Source: Fibrobacter sp.
Lineage (GTDB): Bacteria; Fibrobacterota; Fibrobacteria; Fibrobacterales; Fibrobacteraceae
DNA: 64,000 nt
Assembly: GCA_024398875.1 (NCBI GenBank)
Contig: JAKSIJ010000011.1
Span: 24,044 to 88,043, forward strand
Direction of reading: 5' to 3'
The notes under the pieces were generated by a model. The model had not been told where the DNA came from and searched no databases. It saw only the letters and a program-made list of their open reading frames with translations. Below, piece after piece: positions 58,163 through 64,000 of this stretch; position 1 is the first letter of the stretch; the number at the start of each line of letters is the position of its first letter. The position numbers and the translations under genes are program-made.

Positions 58163-60055
58163 TTACTTTGCTGCGGCGGTCAGGAGCTTCGTGATTGCAG
58201 AAACGTATTCCGCTGGGTTCGGGAGCGGGCTTCCTTCGGCGAGCAGCGCCTGGCCGTAGAGGGCCTTCGGCCAATCGCCCAGGTCTTCCTTCGCTTCGGC
58301 CTTCGCCTTCAGCATTTCGCAAATCGGGTGGGTCGGGTTGATTTCCAAGATGCGCTTCGACTTCTGGAAGTTCTTCTGGCCCATGGCCTTCATCATGCGT
58401 TCCATCTGGGCGCTCATGGCGTCTTCGCTGGTGACGAGGCAGCAGGGGCTGTCCTTCAGGCGGCTGGAAATGCGCACTTCGGAAATGTCCTCGTTCAGAA
58501 TCTTCTGCAGGCTTTCGCAGAGGCCCTTGAACACGCCCTTGTTCGTCTCTTCGGCCTTCTTCTCTTCTTCGGTCTTTTCGAAGTCCACGTCGCCCTTTGA
58601 GATGTCGTGGAACTTCTTGTCGCCGTATTCGAGGAGGCTACTCATCATGAATTCGTCGATGCCGTCGCTCATGAGGAGCACTTCGTAGCCCTTCGCCTTG
58701 AAGGCTTCGAGCATCGGGTTCGATTTCACGGCGTTCTTGTCGCCAATGAGGTAGTAGATTTCCTTCTGGCTTTCGGGCATGCGCTTCACGTATTCGTCAA
58801 GGCTCACGAGAGTGTCTGCGGCGGTGGCGGTGCTTTCGAAGCGGAGGAGTTTCTTGAGTTCGTCAAGATGTTCCCAGTTCATGTAGAAGCCTTCCTTCAA
58901 AACCATGCCGAGTTCCTTCCACCAGGCGGTGTACTTGGCGGCGTCCTTGTCGGCCATGCTCTGCAGGGAATCGAGCACCTTCTTGATGACGTGCTTGCGG
59001 ATGTTCGTGATAATCTTGTTCGACTGGAGAATTTCGCGACTCACGTTCAAGGGCAGGTCTTCGGAATCCACCACGCCGCGCACAAAGCGGAGCCATGGCG
59101 GCAGGAGTTCCTTGCAGTCGTCCATGATGAAGACTTTCTTCACGTAGAGCTTGAGTCCGTGGAGGGCGTCGTTCTGCCAAATGTTGTACGGGGCCTTGGA
59201 AGGAATGTACACGAGGCTCCAGAATTCCTGGGAACCTTCGGCGTGGCTGTGCGTCCAGGTGAGCGGCTCGTCGCCATCGTGGCAGATGACGTTGTAGAAT
59301 TCCTTGTATTCGTTTTCCTTGACTTCCTTTTCGCTCTGGCGCCAGAGCGCCTGCTTGTCGTTCAGCTTTTCCTCGGGCTTCACTTCGAGTTCGCCCTTGT
59401 CGTTCTTGGTCGGCTCCGGATGGAAGAAAATGCCGTAGTTCACGAAGCCGCTGTACTTCTTGACAATGTCCTTGATCTTCCATTCGCTGGTGAAGTCTTC
59501 AAAGTCTTCGTCGTCAGAGTCCTTCAGGTACAACGTAATCTTCGTGCCCACTTCGTTGCGCGGGGCTTCGGAAATCTCGAATTCACCGGTGCCTTCGCTG
59601 CTCCAGAGGTAGCCCTGAGTTTCGCCGGCCTTGAGCGTCAAGACTTCAACCTTTTTTGCCACCATGAATACACTGTAGAAGCCCACGCCGAACTGACCGA
59701 TGAGATCGACGCTCGCCTTGTCGCTATCCTTCAGGTTCTTGATGAAGTTCTTGGTGCCACTGCGGGCGATGGTGCCGAGGCAGTTGATGAGGTCTTCCTT
59801 GTTCATGCCGATACCGTTATCGGTCACGGTCAAGCGCTTTTGGTCCCTGTTCACTTCGATGTCGATGCGGAGTTGCGTGCCCTGGGGCAAGAGGCTTGCG
59901 TCGGAAAGCGAAAGAAAGCGGCGCTTGTCCAGAGCATCCGCGGCGTTGGAGACCAGTTCGCGGAGGAAAATTTCTTTGTTGCTGTAAAGGGAATTGATCA
60001 TGAGGTTCAGCATGTCGCGAACTTCAGTTTGGAATTCCATTTTTTCTGTTGCCAT
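58163..60055 (-). CDS. htpG: Molecular chaperone HtpG (Hsp90)
   Basis: This 630-residue ATP-dependent chaperone starts at the ATG at 60055 (MATEKMEFQTEVRDMLNLMI), after a GGACAAAATT site. It has SNKEIFLRELVSNAADALDK, TVTDNGIGMNKEDLIN, FGVGFYSVFMVAKKVEVLT and VDLIGQ in the GHKL ATPase domain. RGVVDSEDLPLNVSREILQ is the middle domain and a Met-rich dimerisation region (MSAQMERMMKAMGQKNFQK) follows. Length matches E. coli HtpG. The long antisense frame is its shadow. Confidence 0.97.
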   Translation of the reverse strand: MATEKMEFQTEVRDMLNLMINSLYSNKEIFLRELVSNAADALDKRRFLSLSDASLLPQGTQLRIDIEVNRDQKRLTVTDNGIGMNKEDLINCLGTIARSGTKNFIKNLKDSDKASVDLIGQFGVGFYSVFMVAKKVEVLTLKAGETQGYLWSSEGTGEFEISEAPRNEVGTKITLYLKDSDDEDFEDFTSEWKIKDIVKKYSGFVNYGIFFHPEPTKNDKGELEVKPEEKLNDKQALWRQSEKEVKENEYKEFYNVICHDGDEPLTWTHSHAEGSQEFWSLVYIPSKAPYNIWQNDALHGLKLYVKKVFIMDDCKELLPPWLRFVRGVVDSEDLPLNVSREILQSNKIITNIRKHVIKKVLDSLQSMADKDAAKYTAWWKELGMVLKEGFYMNWEHLDELKKLLRFESTATAADTLVSLDEYVKRMPESQKEIYYLIGDKNAVKSNPMLEAFKAKGYEVLLMSDGIDEFMMSSLLEYGDKKFHDISKGDVDFEKTEEEKKAEETNKGVFKGLCESLQKILNEDISEVRISSRLKDSPCCLVTSEDAMSAQMERMMKAMGQKNFQKSKRILEINPTHPICEMLKAKAEAKEDLGDWPKALYGQALLAEGSPLPNPAEYVSAITKLLTAAAK

Positions 60056-60167
60056 AATTTTGTCCTTTTTGTTCAAATTTCAAATAAAAACGGCTAAAAC
60101 GTTTCAAAATGAAACAAACAGACAGTTTGTTTTGTTTTCGATGGAAATGAAGCAAGTTCCATGCCAA

Positions 60168-60236
60168 AACATCTTATATTTGTCAAAAAGGAGAACTTCT
60201 TAACATCTTATATTTGTCAAAAAGGAGAACTTCTTA
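60168..60236 (+). promoter_or_regulatory. 34-bp perfect tandem duplication including -10-like and ribosome-binding sites
   Basis: The unit (ATCTTATATTTGTCAAAAAG and 14 more bases) repeats at 60168-60201 and 60202-60235. Each copy contains a TATATT hexamer and an AAAAAGGAG ribosome site; the second site precedes the ATG at 60236. It duplicates the expression signals of the FISUMP gene. Confidence 0.85.
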
Positions 60237-61873
60237 TGAACCAAAAATCCCTGTTGGCATTTGCTGCCTGTGCGCTTATGTTTGTCGCTTGCGGCGACGA
60301 TGTTACCGAAGTTAACGAAATCCACCAAGACGGTATGGCCGTACTCGAAGCGGGCTTGGAACTCTCGAAGCAGAAATGTGATTCGGCGAATGTGGGTGAG
60401 ATGCTGTTTGTGATGGATTCCTCTGAAGCGTTCATCTGCGACGGTGAATCCTGGCAGACGCTCAAGGGTGCCGACGGCAAGGATGGTGAAGATGGTGAAA
60501 AAGGTGACAAAGGCGCCAAGGGCGACAAGGGTTCGAAGGGCGATTCCGGCGACGATGGTACGAGTTGCACGGCAGAGCCGGTGAAGAACTCCGCAGGCCT
60601 CGATGGCATTGAAGTGACTTGTGGCAAAACAGTCGTCGGTACGATATGGAACGGCAAACCGGGCGAGGATGGCAGGGATGGCGAAGATGGTGATGATGGC
60701 AACGACGGTGCGAGTTGTACTGCGAAGTTGGTGGAGAACGATGCTGGTTTCGAGGGCCTTGAAGTGACTTGCGGCAAGACCGTCGTTGGCACGATATGGA
60801 ACGGCAAACCGGGCGAGAATGGCAAGGACGGCGAAGATGGTGATGATGGCGACGATGGTACGAGTTGCACGGCGACCGTGAACCAGGACGGAAGTTTTGA
60901 CTTGGTATGTGGCGGCCAGAAGGTCGGCACGATTACGAACGGCGAAGACGGTGTGGGCTGCACGCTCGACGACGAAGGCGACGGCAAGGTGACAGTTTCT
61001 TGCGGCAAAGGTTCTGCCATGACAACGACGATTCTCTACAAGGCCGTGTGCGGCACGAAACCGTACGACCCTGCGAAGTCGTTCTGCTCGGAAGGCGAAC
61101 TCTACAGCTGCGATGACAAACCGTACGACCCGACGATGGTGTTCTGCTCGGAAGGCGAAGTTTATGAATTGTGTGGCGGAAAAAATTACGACCCGAAAAC
61201 GCGGTATTGCCTCGAGGTAACGAGGGATGGTTCCGATATATACAGTGTGGAAGCGCTTTTGACGGACTCCCGCGATAAGCAGATTTACAAGACTGTGAAA
61301 ATCGGCGACCAGACCTGGATGGCGGAGAATTTGAACTACTCCGTGAAACCAAACGAGCAGAGCTGGTGCGGCGGTGGAAGTGGTACGACAGAGGGGGAAT
61401 GTTCTGTGTACGGTCGTCTGTACACTTGGGCTGCGGCAGTCGGCAAGTCGGAAGATGAATGCGGGTATGGTCACGAATGTGATTTGAGTGATGCGAAGAA
61501 CGAAAAGGGCGAAGTCCGCGGCATCTGCCCCGAAGGCTGGCACTTGCCGAGTAATGATGAATGGCCGACCTTGTTCACTGCGGTAGGTGGTGAAGATAAG
61601 GCGGGTACGGCACTCAAGTCGAAGACCGGTTGGAAATCGCAGACGGGCGATGCTGCCGATAGGGATGCCTACGGCTTCTCCGCGCTCCCTGCAGGCACAG
61701 GCTATGGCTATTTCTTCGGTGCCGGCGACTCCGCCCACTTCTGGTCTGCCTCTCAGAGCGAGGTCAGTAGCAATGACGCCTACAGCATGGTCTTGTACTA
61801 CGACCGCGAGGATGCCGGCCTGGCCTGCTACTATAAGTACGTCGGTTACTCAGTGCGTTGTCTCCAGGACTAA
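60236..61873 (+). CDS. FISUMP-domain lipoprotein with collagen-like repeats
   Basis: I start at the ATG at 60236 because MNQKSLLAFAACALMFVAC is a lipoprotein signal (Cys19); the longer reading only translates the duplicated leader. The 545-residue protein has collagen-like Gly-x-y stretches (GEDGEKGDKGAKGDKGSKGD; then GEDGRDGEDGDDG and GENGKDGEDGDDG), alternating with three units built around VTCGKTVVGTIWNGKPG. A Cys-rich CSEGE... section (in duplicate) leads into the FISUMP domain at about 350-545 (KTVKIGDQTWMAENLNYSV; YGRLYTWAAAVG; YGFSALPAGTG). A trimeric stalk presenting a surface domain is inferred. Confidence 0.88.
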   Translation: MNQKSLLAFAACALMFVACGDDVTEVNEIHQDGMAVLEAGLELSKQKCDSANVGEMLFVMDSSEAFICDGESWQTLKGADGKDGEDGEKGDKGAKGDKGSKGDSGDDGTSCTAEPVKNSAGLDGIEVTCGKTVVGTIWNGKPGEDGRDGEDGDDGNDGASCTAKLVENDAGFEGLEVTCGKTVVGTIWNGKPGENGKDGEDGDDGDDGTSCTATVNQDGSFDLVCGGQKVGTITNGEDGVGCTLDDEGDGKVTVSCGKGSAMTTTILYKAVCGTKPYDPAKSFCSEGELYSCDDKPYDPTMVFCSEGEVYELCGGKNYDPKTRYCLEVTRDGSDIYSVEALLTDSRDKQIYKTVKIGDQTWMAENLNYSVKPNEQSWCGGGSGTTEGECSVYGRLYTWAAAVGKSEDECGYGHECDLSDAKNEKGEVRGICPEGWHLPSNDEWPTLFTAVGGEDKAGTALKSKTGWKSQTGDAADRDAYGFSALPAGTGYGYFFGAGDSAHFWSASQSEVSSNDAYSMVLYYDREDAGLACYYKYVGYSVRCLQD

Positions 61874-61900
61874 AGCCCCGCACAACCGAGCTTGAACGTG

Positions 61901-61938
61901 GGCGCTTTAGCGCCTTCAAATTAGGCTTGGCGTAAGCC
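61901..61938. terminator. Possible double hairpin after the FISUMP gene
   Basis: GGCGCT/AGCGCC (61901-61914) and GGCTT/AAGCC (61924-61938) with short loops, separated by TTCAAATTA. No long T run, so the terminator call is weak. It may instead be a REP-like element or regulator of the next gene. Confidence 0.4.
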
Positions 61939-61966
61939 AACTTCAAAATCATTGCTATATAATGTG

Positions 61967-62770
61967 ATGATGAACTTTTGCAACATTCTTTTCCGTTTTG
62001 CTTTGACGGTGCTTCTCCTGATTCTCGTGGGCTGTAACGAGAAGGAGGAATTCTTGACTCCGGACCACAATTATGTGCTGAATGCAACCCACGAGGGGCT
62101 GTTTCTGAATGGGGAGGAGATTGGCGGAGTTGTTCCCTTTAGGGAGAAAATGGAGCAATATCGCCCCCCCAATGTGATGCAAACCGAACCACTTGTTTTC
62201 CATATCCATTTTGACGAGAAACTCAACTACGGGCAGTTTTATAGTCTGCTTTCGGAGGCCTCTCATGCGGATGAAATCCAGGTGGCTATCGGGGAACACT
62301 ACGACGATCCTTTAGACATATCGTTAGCGGGAAGGCTCGATACCTGTAATATGCAGCTTGTCAGACTCAGACAGTCCTTGCAAGGGAAGGGTGTGCTGGG
62401 TTCCATGGCGAAGGAGCCTCCCCTTGATGAAGTGGGGCTAAAAAAGCGGGAACAAAATTGTGCCGAGAACTTTATGAAACTTTCGCTAACGATAAATGGT
62501 GGCTCGGGACAAAATTATGATTATGTGATTCGCCTAAACGAGTTGGGAATTGTTGGTGGCGAAAAAAGTTATCGCTACGAAAATAGGGAATCCATGCTTG
62601 AGGCTTTGAAGGAAATCCATTCCCGAAAAAGCCTTGCGAACAAGCGGGATAAAGACAACGTAGTGTTCATTGCTTCGGACGATATTCCGCTATCGGTGCT
62701 GTATGGAATGCACCGCGATTTGCGGAAATTGGGATATGTAATCGCTAGTCTTGGTGCGCTTTATCGTTAG
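61967..62770 (+). CDS. Lipoprotein with ExbD-like C-terminal end
   Basis: I start at the ATG at 61967, giving a signal with Cys23 (LTVLLLILVGC); an ATG three bases later is equally possible. The 267-residue protein has no named domain in its first 190 residues. The C-terminal 35 residues (VVFIASDDIPLSVLYGMHRD, then LRKLGYVIASLGAL) resemble the ExbD/TolR C-terminal fold VxIRADxxVPYxxVV. It might be a divergent ExbD-like periplasmic domain on a lipoprotein. Its end overlaps uppP by 4 bases. Confidence 0.7.
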   Translation: MMNFCNILFRFALTVLLLILVGCNEKEEFLTPDHNYVLNATHEGLFLNGEEIGGVVPFREKMEQYRPPNVMQTEPLVFHIHFDEKLNYGQFYSLLSEASHADEIQVAIGEHYDDPLDISLAGRLDTCNMQLVRLRQSLQGKGVLGSMAKEPPLDEVGLKKREQNCAENFMKLSLTINGGSGQNYDYVIRLNELGIVGGEKSYRYENRESMLEALKEIHSRKSLANKRDKDNVVFIASDDIPLSVLYGMHRDLRKLGYVIASLGALYR

Positions 62771-63603
62771 ATAAAGATGAGTCCGAGGATGCCCACGGCC
62801 CACACGTACCAGGCGAAGTACTGGAACTTGCCCTTCTGCACAAAGTTCATGAGCCACTTGAGTGCTATGATGCCAAAGACAAAGGAAACCAGCATGCCTA
62901 CGAGAAGTTCGGGCGTGAAACTGCCTGCGTCGGCGCATTTTTGCGTATGTTCCAGGCTTTCTGCTACATAAGTTGGGCTTTGGCATTTGAACCACTTGAT
63001 TACGTCGAGGAGGGCTGCGCCACCCACGGCGGGGATGCTCATGAGGAAGCTGAATTCGCCCGCGTACTTGCGGTTTACGCCCAAAAAGAGCATGGTGCTG
63101 ATGGTGGAACCGCTGCGGCTGATTCCCGGAATGCAGGCGACACCCTGCATGGTACCCACGACTAGGGCGCGCCACCAGTTCATTTTTACGCCGTCATTTT
63201 CAGGGTGCTTGGCGCCGGTTTTGCCCCACTGGCTCGTGAACAGCAAAATGCCTGTGAAAAGTTCGGCGACGCACACGGCGCGGGGGTTCACAAAAAGGCT
63301 TTCGAGGGCGTCTTTGAAGCCAAGGCCGATGAGGGCGGTGGGGATGCTCGCGAGGACGATGTAGCCCGCTTCCTTGAGTTGCACCTTGTCGCGGCGGAGA
63401 CAACCCACGATGATGTCGATAATCTTTTTGCGGAATACGACGAAAATGGAGAGGAGGGTTCCTGCGTGAAGCATGATGTCGAAGAACATGCCCGCTTCGC
63501 TCATGCCGAGGAGGGACTTGCCGATGACCAGGTGACCGGAACTGGAAATGGGAAGGAATTCTGCGAGACCCTGCAACAGGCCGAGGATAATGGATTCTAT
63601 CAT
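62767..63603 (-). CDS. uppP: Undecaprenyl-diphosphatase
   Basis: This 278-residue, eight-span enzyme recycles undecaprenyl pyrophosphate to the carrier used for cell-wall and glycan export. It has LLQGLAEFLPISSSGHLVIG (9-28, catalytic Glu/His region) and IPGISRSGSTISTMLFLGV (second catalytic motif). The ending of 30-odd hydrophobic residues is usual. It is divergent from the gene at 63639 and convergent with the lipoprotein gene. Confidence 0.95.
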   Translation of the reverse strand: MIESIILGLLQGLAEFLPISSSGHLVIGKSLLGMSEAGMFFDIMLHAGTLLSIFVVFRKKIIDIIVGCLRRDKVQLKEAGYIVLASIPTALIGLGFKDALESLFVNPRAVCVAELFTGILLFTSQWGKTGAKHPENDGVKMNWWRALVVGTMQGVACIPGISRSGSTISTMLFLGVNRKYAGEFSFLMSIPAVGGAALLDVIKWFKCQSPTYVAESLEHTQKCADAGSFTPELLVGMLVSFVFGIIALKWLMNFVQKGKFQYFAWYVWAVGILGLIFI

Positions 63604-63638
63604 GCCAAGTAATATAGAAAATTTGTTATATTCCAGAT

Positions 63639-64000
63639 ATGGCCAAAAAGTTCCTTCTGTGTTTTCATGATTTTAGTGTGTGGAATTACCCAAAGGTAAT
63701 GCCCATTCTGAAGTCGTTGAAGGATTTGGCGGGAAGAGCATTTAGCGTGCTTGTGATTCCTTCTACGGAAGGGGCTTCGGAAGAGGCTGTGGCTGGTTTT
63801 CGTGCCGCGCTTACGGAACTGCGGGCAGAAGCCTTTGAACTGGCTCTTCATGGTTTTAAGCACAAGGCGGAGTTCAGCCAGGGCCGCAATTACATGGGGC
63901 TCATTGGTATGAACATGACTGGTGGCGAAGCGGAATTCGCGGGCCTCAGTGAATTTGAATCCAGCCGTTTGTTGCAGGCTGGGCTTGCGGCCTGGAAGGA
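63639..64000 (+). CDS. DUF2334-like polysaccharide deacetylase family protein (partial)
   Basis: The ATG at 63639 opens a frame running off the right edge (120 codons visible). MAKKFLLCFHDFSVWNYPKV and the IPSTEGASEE and FELALHGFKHKAEFS segments match the DUF2334 / polysaccharide deacetylase superfamily; the HGFKHK His pair and the CFHDFS Asp would be metal ligands. It may act in removing N-acetyl groups from surface or dietary glycans, but the catalytic domain is only half seen. No signal peptide, so cytosolic as read. Confidence 0.7.
   Translation, partial: MAKKFLLCFHDFSVWNYPKVMPILKSLKDLAGRAFSVLVIPSTEGASEEAVAGFRAALTELRAEAFELALHGFKHKAEFSQGRNYMGLIGMNMTGGEAEFAGLSEFESSRLLQAGLAAWK

Noticed and set aside
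58607..60097. 496-codon plus-strand frame opposite htpG
   Set aside because: Mirror of HtpG codons; no independent evidence.
60200..61738. 512-codon minus-strand frame opposite the FISUMP gene
   Set aside because: Composition is the reverse of Gly/Asp repeat codons; no ribosome site.

Overview
The window looks like a chromosomal segment from a Fibrobacter-type bacterium (phylum Fibrobacterota). Three protein families seen here are largely diagnostic of that group: two lipoproteins ending in the FISUMP domain (Fibrobacter succinogenes major paralogous domain; 43210-44298 and 60236-61873), a 1575-residue secreted protein with a fibro-slime domain (23869-28596), and a TIGR02147-family putative regulator (16520-17332). 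Lipoprotein signals, outer-membrane barrels, LolA-like and TonB-receptor-like proteins indicate a diderm cell envelope. I see no rRNA, tRNA, CRISPR array or prophage. The assignment rests on protein families recognised by eye, not on a database search.

Layout. 1-885: 5' part of a glycogen-synthase-like gene running off the left edge. 1030-2088: lipoprotein. 2180-7748: minus-strand run of MtaB/MiaB-type tRNA methylthiotransferase, SpoIID-like protein, peptide deformylase, YajC and two paralogous cyclic-nucleotide-binding-domain proteins. 7775-9956: rpsP-rimM-trmD-rplS ribosome operon with a terminator-like hairpin after rpsP. 10350-13885: BASS transporter, AT-rich acyltransferase, glutamine synthetase. 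14079-18410: accessory block with a two-domain cystatin-like lipoprotein, two paralogous lipoproteins, the TIGR02147 protein and a small gene/GNAT pair resembling a toxin-antitoxin module. Most of this block lies between two near-identical 99-bp copies of the 3' end of ffh. 18426-23700: ffh, lipoproteins, psd, a HhH-GPD-like protein and a GerW/YtfJ family gene. 23869-28596: fibro-slime protein. 28712-33339: minus-strand LolA-like carrier, beta-propeller protein with FlgD-like C-terminus, PorV-like barrel and recF. 33454-48820: transporters (two EamA, NhaC, OpgC-like, MscL), coaE, UDP-xylose synthase, envelope proteins, nth, cysE and a maltokinase-like gene. 48857-52918: small unknown genes, a TonB-receptor-like protein and a VanX/DdpX dipeptidase. 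52921-58095: rdgB and an AT-rich accessory patch with a large secreted protein holding a C10-like cysteine peptidase domain, a neighbour with a possible sorting domain and an IS200 remnant. 58163-64000: htpG, collagen-like FISUMP lipoprotein, another lipoprotein, uppP and the start of a DUF2334-like gene.

Functional themes are translation and tRNA maturation, glycogen and maltose-phosphate metabolism (GlgA-like, maltokinase-like), envelope building (Psd, UppP, LolA-like, SpoIID-like, DdpX) and a large set of surface or secreted proteins. Intergenic DNA carries two repeat classes. One is REP/REPIN-like palindromes with the core CGTCATTGCGAG. The other is AT-rich mosaics of AATTATGAATT or GAATGCTGAAT units that often abut start codons.

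The most notable observations are the ffh 3'-end duplication flanking an island with no visible integrase, the tandem cystatin-like lipoprotein next to it, the export-like operon fused to recF, and the AT-rich C10-like peptidase locus.
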